Positions 17,171 to 27,417 are shown, counted from the stretch's first letter. The stretch is DNA of 64,000 nt from Melioribacteraceae bacterium (GCA_016927595.1 JAFGMI010000019.1:62001-126000); one strand, 5' to 3'. Notes: a model not told the origin generated them from the sequence alone. Numbers and translations: made by a program.

Positions 17171-20149
17171 CTAACGTATTTTCAAATATTCAAGTATTGA
17201 TTTCATCACCAAATCTCTGTCATTGTTACCGAGTATTATTTCAAACGGAAATCCGAATGCAACAATTCCGTACTCGTTTTTATAGCCGACCGCGCTCCCG
17301 TATAAATTTTCTGAATATCTAAGCAGAACCTCGCTGTCCTTTGTATTTGTAATGGCATCAGGAGCCTCGGCTGCATATATTGAGTCATTAAGTTCAGTAT
17401 TGAATTTGAAACTGAACCCTTCCGGAAGAAAAACTGAATTAGCCGATTCCACATTGCCTTCTACAACTGCATGATTACTGCTGAGTTTGTATTTGAGAAC
17501 ATTCATTACAAACTCAATATCAGGATCATCTTTCTTACGACCATAAAACATATCAGTTCCAATGTACGATCCTGAAACGAAAATATTACCCCCACCCGAT
17601 AAATAGTCGGTAATACGGGATTTCATTGAATCGTTAAATGTCTTGAACTGTTTACCCACGAGCGAGTCGGTATAAGACTTAATCCATCCTGTTTCCTTTT
17701 CCTCACCAAAAATCAAATCAATAAATTTATAATCATTTAAGGGCACAGTTTTATTTTCCACAGTTTCATCACTTACGGTAACAAATGATAATCCATTTGC
17801 CATAAGGCTTTCACCGTGTGTATAACCAAAATCAAATGTATTACCCGCAATAATTTTATTTTCATAATTAGCATAACTTGCGCCGTGTCCCGGGATATCA
17901 TCAGTTCTCCATGTGTGAGACGGATCGAAGTCGTGCTGTCTGCCTGTATAACTGATATCATATTTATCCGGGACTCCCATATCAAAGAAATCAAGAAATC
18001 CTGTAAACTTTTCCGTCTCGATTGAGGCTGGTCCGCAAATCCTGTCGAAGGCGTTAATTACGAGTGCAGTCGTTGTTGAATTTTTCTTTAAACCGACAGA
18101 CACTATCTCCGAGGGAAAACTTTCTCCACCGTCATTAACTGCAGTTACCTTAAAATTGTAAATTTGATCAACCTTTAAATTTTCGATTGTTGCAGAATTA
18201 TCTGTTACATATAAACCATTATCGAATCCGTATTTTCCAATACTCTTATAAATTATGTAACCCGTTGGAACTGCAGTGGACTCAAGTGAGTCTGTCTGAG
18301 GCATCCAGGAAATAGTAACTGAATTGTCTTTATTAATTCTTGAATTCATGTGTGTTACCGGCAGCGGCTGTACTACCGGATCGAACCTGTTATTATAAGC
18401 TATGTATTTCAGAAAAGCTTTGTAAATAGATCTTGAGGCGTCGAAACGGAATCGCGGATCGAGCTGAAATTTACTGTCAAGAAAATTTTGATGTGATAAA
18501 AGTTCCAGAAGTACCGACGGTACATTCGGTCTTACGGCTTCGCTGTATCTTCCGTCGAAGAGCTGACGACGGTTCCAGACAGGATCATATTTATACCGAA
18601 GATCATTAACCAATTGTGTCTGAAGCATATCAGCAAGATCACGGTTCGCCAGCCGCGATACTCCGTCGGGGAAAAAATAACTGGAATCATCATCAGTAAC
18701 ACTGTAAATAGATAACGTCCCTACCGTCGTATCGTTGTGAGTAATACCGGCATCGGTATGAAACGCAAGGGATAAATCAATAGGAATACCAAGCCCTCTT
18801 GTTCTGTCCTTGTTCGGACCGTATGGATTGCCAACAAGGTAATTTACCCATTCGCCTCTGCTTTGATAATCATCTGCGTAATCGGTACTATCATTGTTAA
18901 TGTTATAAATCAAAGTGTCCGGCATCCCGGCAAACTGTAAATAATAACGGGCACCTTCTATGTATTTGGCTCTGCCGCTGGTTTTGCCTCCGCGTTTTAC
19001 TACACCCATACCACCTCCGAACCGTACCGCGTCGACTGAAATAGTTTTACCTGGAGTATTACTCTCATTAACTGCAGAAACTCTGCCGATATTCTGATTT
19101 GTTCCTTTTGCAAATTTAAAAGTACCGAGGTAATGCCAGGTCGATCCACCCATTGTCTGATCAACAGAGAATTCGGTTTTGCCTCCTGTATGGTAAACAA
19201 TAAAACGCGCATCATCGGTATTCTGATCCGATGCTACATACGAAACATACACTGCGTAGTTGCCGGTCGTCGGTATTTCGGGAATAAATTCAACGCTTGC
19301 ACTTGAATCATGATTTGTTTCTGCGATCCGGTGAGTTCCGTATTCAAACGGATTATAGTTGGCTTCATATGGCGGACTTCCTAAAAGGAATGCATTTCCC
19401 TTTCCCGTTTTCCATTGCCCGTTCTCAAGATACGACTTACTCCCGATAACATCATTATCTATTATTATTTCATTTACCTGCACGTCTCTTTCCCTGGGGA
19501 TATATACATTCGCTCCTGCGTTCTCCAACATCGGAACCAGATATGGAAGAACGTACGAAATTGGACCAATATCCTCTACCATCTGAAATAATCTTGCCCG
19601 CTGCCATAACCATCTGTCAAGATCGTGATTATAATACCATCCGTGACTATGCCAGAGCGCTATGTTTCTGTCATTCAAACCCTTTGTGGTTTCATATACA
19701 GTACTAAGATTTTTAACAACTTGTTTACCCGCCGCATAATTAAGAGGTATTCTAGATTTATCAATATCAAAATATTTTCTATAAAAATTGGGGACTAATT
19801 CTTCTATGGGAAATGATATTGATTTGATGGTGAGATCAAAGTCAGCATAATAAGGGTATAAGAACTGCCTGACTTCATTATATATTTCAGATATATCAGA
19901 TTCCCTGAAGAATCGATAAGAAAACTGCTTGTTTGTTTCAACAACAATTTCTTTTTTTATGGAATCAATTTTTATCGCAGTTACTTTTGAACCTCCGGGA
20001 ATAAAGAAATTGAAGTTTCTGTTCTCGAAGTCCTCATACAGATTATTTATTTTTGTTTCAAGTGCCGGTACATCTTCCTCAGTTGTCAGCAGAGAAGAAC
20101 AGCCGTAAAGAAACAGCGCTGCAAATGAAATAATAACTATTTTTTTCAT
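17171..20149 (-). CDS. Lipoprotein N-acetylmuramoyl-L-alanine amidase-like protein with golvesin-like and fibronectin III domains
   Basis: A lipobox ending at Cys17 (LYGCSS) anchors this 992-residue protein to a membrane. An amidase_3-like fold is split by an insertion. The first part (about 155-225) has WHSHGWYYN and LFQMVEDIG, whose His and Glu could bind zinc. A golvesin/xanthan-lyase-type beta domain follows (about 225-380). The amidase part then resumes with AFHTDAG (about 462) and LLELLSHQNF (about 550). A fibronectin III domain (about 600-690) and an unassigned C-terminal domain (about 695-990) follow. Similar proteins in Bacteroidota are often labelled xanthan lyase; the metal-site motifs point to an amidase. 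It is the first gene of the murein operon. Confidence 0.75.
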   Translation of the reverse strand: MKKIVIISFAALFLYGCSSLLTTEEDVPALETKINNLYEDFENRNFNFFIPGGSKVTAIKIDSIKKEIVVETNKQFSYRFFRESDISEIYNEVRQFLYPYYADFDLTIKSISFPIEELVPNFYRKYFDIDKSRIPLNYAAGKQVVKNLSTVYETTKGLNDRNIALWHSHGWYYNHDLDRWLWQRARLFQMVEDIGPISYVLPYLVPMLENAGANVYIPRERDVQVNEIIIDNDVIGSKSYLENGQWKTGKGNAFLLGSPPYEANYNPFEYGTHRIAETNHDSSASVEFIPEIPTTGNYAVYVSYVASDQNTDDARFIVYHTGGKTEFSVDQTMGGSTWHYLGTFKFAKGTNQNIGRVSAVNESNTPGKTISVDAVRFGGGMGVVKRGGKTSGRAKYIEGARYYLQFAGMPDTLIYNINNDSTDYADDYQSRGEWVNYLVGNPYGPNKDRTRGLGIPIDLSLAFHTDAGITHNDTTVGTLSIYSVTDDDSSYFFPDGVSRLANRDLADMLQTQLVNDLRYKYDPVWNRRQLFDGRYSEAVRPNVPSVLLELLSHQNFLDSKFQLDPRFRFDASRSIYKAFLKYIAYNNRFDPVVQPLPVTHMNSRINKDNSVTISWMPQTDSLESTAVPTGYIIYKSIGKYGFDNGLYVTDNSATIENLKVDQIYNFKVTAVNDGGESFPSEIVSVGLKKNSTTTALVINAFDRICGPASIETEKFTGFLDFFDMGVPDKYDISYTGRQHDFDPSHTWRTDDIPGHGASYANYENKIIAGNTFDFGYTHGESLMANGLSFVTVSDETVENKTVPLNDYKFIDLIFGEEKETGWIKSYTDSLVGKQFKTFNDSMKSRITDYLSGGGNIFVSGSYIGTDMFYGRKKDDPDIEFVMNVLKYKLSSNHAVVEGNVESANSVFLPEGFSFKFNTELNDSIYAAEAPDAITNTKDSEVLLRYSENLYGSAVGYKNEYGIVAFGFPFEIILGNNDRDLVMKSILEYLKIR

Positions 20150-20305
20150 ACGATGTTCTCAAAAATAATTAAATAGATACAACTTAAAAGAGACAATTTT
20201 AGTATTACTATTATAGTTATAATTTTAATAAAGAATTTTTTATGATAGGTTTAAATACTAAAAAAGACCCGATAATTTATGCTAAATCAAATACTAAAAA
20301 TCTCA
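20150..20305. other. Intergenic region between two minus-strand operons
   Basis: This AT-rich 156-base gap should hold the end of the signalling operon transcript and the promoter of the murein operon. I see no GC-rich terminator hairpin. The 12-mer AAATACTAAAAA occurs twice (about 20255 and 20290), probably by low complexity. Confidence 0.4.
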
Positions 20306-22873
20306 TCAACATTTTTTCATCAGTAAAAATGTAATATCGTCATTTTGAGGAACATCTTTCTTGTGAAATTCAAGATCACCTATTAATGTGTTAAGTATTT
20401 CAAAGCATTTCGAATTGATATTCTTCTGAAAAATGTATAATAGTCTGTCCATGCCGAAAAATTCGTTTTTGGAGTTCATCAGTTCAGTTACACCATCTGA
20501 GAAAAGCACGTACAATGTGTTATCTTCTATCGGGATCAGTATCTCCTCAATTGTTGCGTTAAATAATTCCCCTTTTTCAAGACCTATTCCTATTCCTTTC
20601 GGTGAATATTCCTTAGTTTCGTTACTGCCTATAGCCACAAGAGGAGTATGCCCTGCTCTTGCGAGCAGAATTGTATTCTGATTAATATCAAACAAAGCAA
20701 CCGATACAGTAATGAACCAGCTCCTGTCTATAGATCCGAAAATTTTTGAGTTAATCTCAGACAATATCTCTTTTGGCGAACGACTTCCGTCGCAATACAA
20801 CTGCATCATTGTCTGAAGCTTCGACATATAAAAAGAAGCAGATAATCCCTTACCGGACACGTCACCTATCACGGCGAAAAGTTTATCTTCACTCACTTTT
20901 ATAAGATCGTAATAATCACCGCCAACGTGCATTGCGGGTATCATAATCCCGCATACATCAAAGCCTTCGAAAGAAGGAAAATCTGACGGGAGCAGACTGT
21001 TCTGTATCAGTCTTGCATTTTCAAGGTCTCTGTCGAGTTTAAGTTTTTCAGACTCCGATTCGTAAAGTCTTGCATTTTCGATTGCAATTGCAGTCTGATT
21101 CGCAGCAATCGAAAGCAGTTCGAGATCTTTGCCCGCGAATTTCGAGCCGGAGTGTTTTAATCCGAACAGCATAAAACCTATTATTTTGGATTGGATAATA
21201 AGCGGAAGTACAGTGAATATTTTTTCGTCAACCAGTTTTTGAGAACTTTCAGGAAAAATATCTTTGAAATCCGATTCATCAATTATAAGTAATGAACCTG
21301 AATCTTTTTTTGAAAGTATAAATTGAGCCAGATTTACAATATTTACATTCAGCATAAACGGATTTTCGTAAAAACCTATGCCTTCAGCTAACCGGTATGA
21401 ATTTGTGCCAGATTTATTTTTAAGCATAATTCCGAATCTATCTACCTGTAGTGCCTCAACCAAAGTGTTACAAGTTGACTTTATTATATTTTCCAGACCA
21501 ACAATCGTAACAACATCGTTACTGAACTGATGAAGCATTTTTTGATAAGCGAACTGTTCAGGATAAAATTTCCTCGTAATAACTTCCTGAAACTTTTCTT
21601 TTGTCGATTGAAATACGAGGGCAAAAATTATGAATAATATTCCAGCTATAATTCCCTGATACTGTGTACCAATTGCACTGCTTATCGACTGTCCTACTAC
21701 ATAAATGAGAAGGAAGTATATTGAAGCGATCGATAAAGTTGCAGCCCCATAAAGAATTGTGTTTTTAACAACATCAGTTACATCCATCAATGAATAACGG
21801 AAGATCGAAAAACCGAAGGCGATGGGCAGAAGTGCGGTTAGAACTACCGGAAATAACAGTTCGGGCGAATTATAAAATTCTGCCCGCGATAGTGAACTGT
21901 AAATAATAACTGTATACGCATAAGTCAAAATTACAATAACGTATGAAATCAGGATTATAAAAATTGCAGTACGTTCATTCTTGGTCTGAATTCTTAAATA
22001 ATTCATGAACAATGATACAAGTCCGATAATCAGGCTGATAGAAATTAATCCGTTTACAAAGCGGGCATACCATTGTATAAAAATATCTAGCAGGTATTGA
22101 TTATCATAGAGATAGATGATTTTAAATAACGTAACAATAATAAAGATAATAGATGGTGTTATGTATAATACCTTAGTGGTGAACTTACGGTCGATTATCG
22201 AAAACTTTCTTGGGAAAATCCAAAAGAAGTGCACCATCAGAAATGGTATGAATATACCTCCGAATGATTGCATTATATCGAAGGCGACAGCAATAAATGT
22301 ATAATCAAAAACCGGATTAAAAATGTTCTGAGAGTCAAGGATATTGAAGCAGGTAAAGAGAACAAATGCGGTGCCTATCCGGAAGAAAAGAATCTGTGTG
22401 TAACCGTCGGGCTTTGCGCTGATAACCATTATAGATACCAGCAACCAGATCGCACCGAAGATTGTATAGGCTAATCCCCCCATCTGTATTAACTTTTTTA
22501 CTTCTACTTCGGCATCGAATGTTCTTCCTTCTCTATTCACTCTGTAAATAGCTGTATCGCCCGGTTCCAGGTTAAACAGAATAGCGTTAGCATCAAGCGA
22601 ATTTTCAATTTTATGACCATTTATTTCAAGTAGCTGATCACCATCTCTGATTCCACCCTTCCAGGTCACTCCTTCGAATTTCACCTCTTCAAAGAATAAT
22701 GCCAGTTCACCTTCAGGCGTGTAACGCGGAATCCAAAGACATTCATCATTTGGCTGTGGTGTAATTGTGAAAATAAAATAAAGCTGAACTGCGACCAGCA
22801 TAAACAGAATTGCGGAGACAGGCCAGAGGAGCCTCTTTCTATATTTTGTGATCAAATCGCGCAGGGTATTCAT
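20306..22873 (-). CDS. PDZ - multi-helix membrane - GAF - SpoIIE-type PP2C phosphatase
   Basis: The 855-residue sensor phosphatase begins with a membrane helix (about 16-36), then an extracytoplasmic PDZ-like domain (about 40-128, with GIRDGDQLLEINGH), about nine further helices (136-420), a GAF domain (about 465-610), a short coiled linker and a C-terminal SpoIIE/PP2C domain (about 655-855). PP2C metal motifs are visible: GDVSGKGLSA, FSDGVTELMN and NDDITFLLM. The expected job is to dephosphorylate a STAS protein when the PDZ or GAF part senses a signal. It is the last gene of the sigma/partner-switching operon and starts directly after the stop of the previous gene. Confidence 0.85.
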   Translation of the reverse strand: MNTLRDLITKYRKRLLWPVSAILFMLVAVQLYFIFTITPQPNDECLWIPRYTPEGELALFFEEVKFEGVTWKGGIRDGDQLLEINGHKIENSLDANAILFNLEPGDTAIYRVNREGRTFDAEVEVKKLIQMGGLAYTIFGAIWLLVSIMVISAKPDGYTQILFFRIGTAFVLFTCFNILDSQNIFNPVFDYTFIAVAFDIMQSFGGIFIPFLMVHFFWIFPRKFSIIDRKFTTKVLYITPSIIFIIVTLFKIIYLYDNQYLLDIFIQWYARFVNGLISISLIIGLVSLFMNYLRIQTKNERTAIFIILISYVIVILTYAYTVIIYSSLSRAEFYNSPELLFPVVLTALLPIAFGFSIFRYSLMDVTDVVKNTILYGAATLSIASIYFLLIYVVGQSISSAIGTQYQGIIAGILFIIFALVFQSTKEKFQEVITRKFYPEQFAYQKMLHQFSNDVVTIVGLENIIKSTCNTLVEALQVDRFGIMLKNKSGTNSYRLAEGIGFYENPFMLNVNIVNLAQFILSKKDSGSLLIIDESDFKDIFPESSQKLVDEKIFTVLPLIIQSKIIGFMLFGLKHSGSKFAGKDLELLSIAANQTAIAIENARLYESESEKLKLDRDLENARLIQNSLLPSDFPSFEGFDVCGIMIPAMHVGGDYYDLIKVSEDKLFAVIGDVSGKGLSASFYMSKLQTMMQLYCDGSRSPKEILSEINSKIFGSIDRSWFITVSVALFDINQNTILLARAGHTPLVAIGSNETKEYSPKGIGIGLEKGELFNATIEEILIPIEDNTLYVLFSDGVTELMNSKNEFFGMDRLLYIFQKNINSKCFEILNTLIGDLEFHKKDVPQNDDITFLLMKKC

Positions 22874-24553
22874 TTAATTTACTTTTATTACTAATGCCGT
22901 AATATCGTCTGATTGCTGAGCACCATTTGTATAATTTCTGACATCGGTAATGATTTTATCCATAATCTCGGAAGAGCTTTCATTTTCCATTTCAACACAC
23001 AGCTCTTCCAGTCTTTCGTCGGAGTATTCTTTACCCTCGACATTCATCGCTTCGGTTATACCGTCAGTGAACATTATAATTTTATCTTTTGATTCAAGCT
23101 TAATTGTCTCGTACTTGTAAGGAGCGACAGTCGGCATTACTCCAAGTATCATTCCGCCCAATTTTAATTTTGTAATTTTATGGTCTCTTATATGAATAGG
23201 CGGATTGTGTCCCATGTTAACAAAAGTAAATTCTTTGCTTTCATCGTCAAGTATACCCCAGAAGAACGTAATAAAACTTCCGTCGGTTGTATTCTCAGAA
23301 ACAAGATCATTCAGGAGGTTAGACGCTTCATTGATTGCAATGTTCTGCTTTGCGATTGACTGCAGAAAAGCCTGCAGATTTGCCATAAGCAGAGCTGCCT
23401 GTACTCCTTTGCCGGAAACGTCTGCGATAGCAACAAGCGTCCTCGTATCGGATAATTTTACAATGTCGTAATAATCGCCGCCCACTTGTCTTGCAGAATA
23501 ATTTACAGCGGATATATCAAAACTTTTCATCGCTGGAATTTTATCGGGCAGAAGATTTCTCTGTATATTTTGTGCAATCTCCAGATCTTTTTCGAGTCTT
23601 TGTTTTTCGAGTGCCTCTGAGAACAATCTTGCGTTTTCAATAGATATTACAGCCAAACTGCCTAACGCTGAAACATATTCAATATCAGATTTGGAATACT
23701 GAGAACCACCTGTTTTTTTACCCAGCAGGATCAACCCTTTCGTGCGGGACTTTATCTGCATGGGAACAATTAACTCAACACCCAACTCAAACAATCCTGT
23801 AAAATTTTTATCAACATCTTTTCCGCAGACCGGTCCGGTAAAATTCTCTTCTTCGCAATTCTTGATATATTTTTCTAAACCCAGTTTCGAGAACCTGTTT
23901 TCAAGAATATTTATACCTTCGGGGGTGCAAGATACTATTGCAAATTTGGTAACCAAAAGCTGACCGATGATTGAATATACAAGTAATTTATTTACCCTTC
24001 CTGAATCAATTATACTGCTGAATTCTTTGCTTAAATCGAAAAGAGAGCTCAACTGGTTCACCTTAGAATCGAGGTCTCTATTGACCATCTTCAATTTTTC
24101 AACTATCAATGAATTCTGAATGGCTGAAGATGCGATATTCAGCAAGGTATTCAGAAAATCCTTATCTTCTTTTGTATAGTTCTCGTTACTTAAACGTCTG
24201 CCCAGGAACAACAGACCAATCTTACTTCCTGAGACTTCTATGTTGACAGATAAAAACAGCCTGGATGAATCGATAAAGTGAATCATATCTTCATTTGACC
24301 TGGCATTCTCTAACTGACACTCCGGAAATTTTTTTATTGTTTCGCACGTTAAACCTTTATAAGCCATAACCTTTAAAAAACCATCGTTATCAACAAGTGC
24401 AACTATCCCTCTTGTTGTATGAAACTTGCCGAAGCATGTCAGCAGCAGATTATTTAAAATTATATCAAGCTCGAGATTTGAGTTAATAAGATTTGAAAAA
24501 TCAACTAACGCTGATAGATTTCGTAAGGCTGCATTATTATTTATTGAAAGCAT
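22874..24553 (-). CDS. Soluble tandem-GAF SpoIIE-type PP2C phosphatase
   Basis: The 559-residue protein has no membrane segment. Two GAF-like domains (about 10-160 and 175-320) are followed by a helical linker (QRLEKDLEIAQNIQRNLLP) and a PP2C domain (about 350-559) with ADVSGKGVQA, FTDGITEAMN and QQSDDITALV. It is a cytoplasmic, signal-controlled serine phosphatase, expected to act on STAS switch proteins such as the one encoded two genes upstream. It lies 7 bases after the RsbW-like kinase gene, and the next phosphatase starts at its stop codon, so the three are translated together. Confidence 0.88.
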   Translation of the reverse strand: MLSINNNAALRNLSALVDFSNLINSNLELDIILNNLLLTCFGKFHTTRGIVALVDNDGFLKVMAYKGLTCETIKKFPECQLENARSNEDMIHFIDSSRLFLSVNIEVSGSKIGLLFLGRRLSNENYTKEDKDFLNTLLNIASSAIQNSLIVEKLKMVNRDLDSKVNQLSSLFDLSKEFSSIIDSGRVNKLLVYSIIGQLLVTKFAIVSCTPEGINILENRFSKLGLEKYIKNCEEENFTGPVCGKDVDKNFTGLFELGVELIVPMQIKSRTKGLILLGKKTGGSQYSKSDIEYVSALGSLAVISIENARLFSEALEKQRLEKDLEIAQNIQRNLLPDKIPAMKSFDISAVNYSARQVGGDYYDIVKLSDTRTLVAIADVSGKGVQAALLMANLQAFLQSIAKQNIAINEASNLLNDLVSENTTDGSFITFFWGILDDESKEFTFVNMGHNPPIHIRDHKITKLKLGGMILGVMPTVAPYKYETIKLESKDKIIMFTDGITEAMNVEGKEYSDERLEELCVEMENESSSEIMDKIITDVRNYTNGAQQSDDITALVIKVN

Positions 24554-24560
24554 TTTAAGA

Positions 24561-24989
24561 CTAGCTTCGAAATTTAACTAACACTACCTGATTACGATTG
24601 CCGGTGAGGTTTGTATAAGTAACACTATCCATTAATTTTTTCATCAGGAACATACCAAGACCTCCGCCCTTTCTTTCTTTTTGAAGCTTTAACAGATCGG
24701 GTTCGGGGACTAAATTCGGATTGAAATGCCCACCATCGTCAACTATTTTAACAGATATCTTTTCGTTATCAACAGTTATATGAATTGTAATATTGCCATT
24801 AGGGGAATACTTGTAAGCATGTTTGATTATGTTAGTACATGCTTCATCAACTGCGAGGGTTACTTTTCTTACATCCACTTCGCTTAATCCTGCAGCGCTG
24901 GTTGTCTCTTTTACAAAATCTCTAACCAGTGAGAGATTTTCAGTAGTACTTTTGACAACCAGTTTTTTATTTGACTTTTTGGTTGTCAA
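24561..24989 (-). CDS. RsbW/SpoIIAB-like anti-sigma serine kinase
   Basis: The 142-residue GHKL ATPase has the N box DEACTNIIKHAY (Glu49), the G1 box VDDGGHFN and the G2 box GGGLGMFLMK (about 108-117). Proteins of this type bind a sigma factor or other effector and phosphorylate a STAS antagonist. It starts with TTG at 24989, and its start overlaps the STAS stop by four bases (TTGA), the coupling typical of STAS-kinase pairs. Which sigma factor or effector it holds is unknown; the sigma factor of this operon is an ECF type, whereas classical RsbW binds group 3 sigma factors. Confidence 0.9.
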   Translation of the reverse strand: MTTKKSNKKLVVKSTTENLSLVRDFVKETTSAAGLSEVDVRKVTLAVDEACTNIIKHAYKYSPNGNITIHITVDNEKISVKIVDDGGHFNPNLVPEPDLLKLQKERKGGGLGMFLMKKLMDSVTYTNLTGNRNQVVLVKFRS

Positions 24990-25345
24990 GATCTCTCTGT
25001 CTGATTGAATTTGTTTACAGCTTCGGTTTCGTCTTTAAAGAACTCATAAAGGACTGGGAATCCCAGCAAGTCGAATATATTAAATACATCGTTCTGCATG
25101 TTCGAGAATTTAATATCACCGCTATTTTCGCGCATTGTTTCTACATAAGCCATAAATACCCCCAAACCGGCACTGCTTATGTATTTCAATTCGTCGAAGT
25201 TCACAACAACTTTGTAGTTATGCGAATCGATGAGTTTATTAAATTCCCTCTCCAAATCCGGTGCAGTATGTGCGTCTAAATATCCTTTAAGATCAATGAT
25301 CTTAATTGACCCAACCTCTCGAGTCGATACGTTAAAATCTGCCAT
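24986..25345 (-). CDS. STAS-domain anti-anti-sigma factor
   Basis: This 119-residue single STAS domain resembles SpoIIAA/RsbV. The conserved switch loop YISSAGLG (55-62) carries the phosphorylatable serine (Ser57 or Ser58). When dephosphorylated it should bind the RsbW-like kinase and free that kinase's partner. The ATG at 25345 overlaps the stop of the upstream phosphatase gene as TGATG, with GGAG 7 bases before it; an in-frame TTG one codon earlier is less likely. The gene sits between a phosphatase and the kinase, the usual order for a partner-switching cassette. Confidence 0.93.
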   Translation of the reverse strand: MADFNVSTREVGSIKIIDLKGYLDAHTAPDLEREFNKLIDSHNYKVVVNFDELKYISSAGLGVFMAYVETMRENSGDIKFSNMQNDVFNIFDLLGFPVLYEFFKDETEAVNKFNQTERS

Positions 25346-27417
25346 CAATTTACTCCGGATGGTTTGTTATTACTCTTCCACTTTAAAAGTACGAGTGTTA
25401 TATCATCATACTGTGAATTACCGTCGGTAAAACTACTAATTTTATTTATTATTTTGTCTTTTAAATCTTCAATATTTCTGAAGTTGCCTGAACAGAGTAT
25501 TTTTTCCAGCCTCTCATATCCAAATTCTTCGAACTTTACGTTTTTCGCTTCGGTTATACCATCTGTGTATAACACAATCAAATCATCATTTTCCAGATAT
25601 ATGGTTTCCTCTTTAAGGGTTTCATCGAAAGTCTCATCGAAATTTAAGCCCAAACCAATTCCTCCCGGAATTATTTGCTGAGCTTTTGTTCCCCTGCAGA
25701 GATATATGGGCATATGACCAGCCCGTGCAAATGATAATTTCCCGGAATTCTTATCAACTACACCGTATACAGCAGTTACAAAACTTTTCTTTTCAAGACT
25801 ACCGCTCAATATTTTATTAGCTTTAATAAGAAGTTCTTTAGGGCTTTCAATGAGTTTAGACAATGATTCGAAAATACCCTTAACCTCTGCCATTATAAAG
25901 GCTGCGGAGATACCCTTACCGCTTACGTCCGCTATGACAAATCCAAGTTTGTTATTATCAAGTTGAAAGAAATCGTAATAGTCTCCGCCGACTTCATAAG
26001 CAGGTATAAAAAAAGCTGAAACATCCAGAGTTTCGCAGCTGGGAGTCTCGTTAGGAAGAATTTTATACTGTATTTCACGCGCCACATTTAGCTCGCTTGT
26101 GAGTCTTTCCTTTTCAATGGATTCTTCTATAAGTTTTGCATTTTCAAGTGCGACTGCAGCGTAATCAGCAAAAGCCTCAATTGATTTTTTTTCATCTTCA
26201 TCAAAACCGAAATTTTCCTTTCTGGCCGCGAACAAAAATCCTTTATTCTCATTATGCACTTTCAATGGTGAAACCGCCAGAGCACTGAAATCAAATGTTC
26301 TTATATCATTCTTAATGTGAATCTTCACCTGCTTCTTATTGAACACAATGAATTGTTCTGCACTAAGTATGCCTTCGGATGCAAAAATGTTTGTAATTTC
26401 ATTCGCTTCAACAAATCCTATATTACTTACAGAACTTAGTTTAAGCTGTTCTTTATCCATAGTAACAAGCCACGCTGAATCCGAGTTGCACACCTTTGCC
26501 GTCAAACTTGTAATTGTATCGGCAAGTTCTCTGAAGTCGAATACCTGGGTAATCAGTTTACTTAAATCCATCAATGATGATGCTTCCTCGGCTTTTCTGT
26601 CGAATGCCTCGGCTGTCGGGAGATGAAAAAGTGAAGTGAAAAAAATTATCCCGCAATAGATTGCTCCATAAATCATAATTGTTCTGTAAAGCAGGTGCAG
26701 ACCGGGTGAAAAGTTAACCAGTAACTGATTTAGGAAAGATTCGTCGAAACTCAATGCAAAGTTAAGGCTGAACAATGTACTTAGAACGGTGCTTATCAAT
26801 AGAATGTATAATTTCTGTTTCTTCGGAAGAAATGCTATCCATGATACTCTGAATGAGTTTAAAGAAATTAAAATTATCGAAACAACAAAAAAAGTAAGAG
26901 CTATAAAATTCGGATTCTCTTCCGTATCCGGTATCATTGCAGAGAAAAATGCCAGAGTAAAAAAAATAATCATCGAATCATACAATTTCTGGCTTTCGGT
27001 TTTTACTCTTAAGAAATAGAGTTCTCTGAAAACTGAAAAAATATATGCTATTGATGCGATGAATATCAGTGTAATCATTATTGAAAAAAACGTATAAATC
27101 AGGTTCACACTTGAACTTAATTTGGGAATAGCATCGAATAAAGAAGATGAGATAGCAGTAAGGAAGAACAAAATGGCGTTCAAGATTCCAGCGTTTACAA
27201 CCAGTGATATCGGACTTGTTTTCTTTAACTGTGTATAATTTGATGAGGTTAAAAATCCGAAATAAATGACCGAAAATACTATTATCTCATTTATAGCAAT
27301 TACTATCAGCTCTGTCTGCAAGGGAAAAACGATTTTGAATATAAGGATTAAGACAACGCTGAAAATTGTAAACTCCAATTTCCTCTGCGATATAAGATCG
27401 TTGAAAGGTAGATTCAT
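25345..27417 (-). CDS. Membrane GAF - SpoIIE-type PP2C phosphatase
   Basis: The 690-residue protein has about seven membrane helices (13-240), a GAF domain (about 275-425), a coiled linker and a PP2C domain (about 460-685). Metal motifs are ADVSGKGISA, YTDGITEAKN and QYDDITLVLL. It should sense a membrane or cytoplasmic signal and dephosphorylate the STAS protein encoded immediately downstream, with which it overlaps by one base. It differs from the 855-residue phosphatase in lacking the PDZ domain. The gap to the upstream unknown membrane-protein gene is 28 bases. Confidence 0.88.
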   Translation of the reverse strand: MNLPFNDLISQRKLEFTIFSVVLILIFKIVFPLQTELIVIAINEIIVFSVIYFGFLTSSNYTQLKKTSPISLVVNAGILNAILFFLTAISSSLFDAIPKLSSSVNLIYTFFSIMITLIFIASIAYIFSVFRELYFLRVKTESQKLYDSMIIFFTLAFFSAMIPDTEENPNFIALTFFVVSIILISLNSFRVSWIAFLPKKQKLYILLISTVLSTLFSLNFALSFDESFLNQLLVNFSPGLHLLYRTIMIYGAIYCGIIFFTSLFHLPTAEAFDRKAEEASSLMDLSKLITQVFDFRELADTITSLTAKVCNSDSAWLVTMDKEQLKLSSVSNIGFVEANEITNIFASEGILSAEQFIVFNKKQVKIHIKNDIRTFDFSALAVSPLKVHNENKGFLFAARKENFGFDEDEKKSIEAFADYAAVALENAKLIEESIEKERLTSELNVAREIQYKILPNETPSCETLDVSAFFIPAYEVGGDYYDFFQLDNNKLGFVIADVSGKGISAAFIMAEVKGIFESLSKLIESPKELLIKANKILSGSLEKKSFVTAVYGVVDKNSGKLSFARAGHMPIYLCRGTKAQQIIPGGIGLGLNFDETFDETLKEETIYLENDDLIVLYTDGITEAKNVKFEEFGYERLEKILCSGNFRNIEDLKDKIINKISSFTDGNSQYDDITLVLLKWKSNNKPSGVN

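Noticed and set aside
20255-20300. 12-mer AAATACTAAAAA occurring twice
   Set aside because: Only two copies in very AT-rich intergenic DNA; no regular spacing, so not a repeat array or CRISPR.
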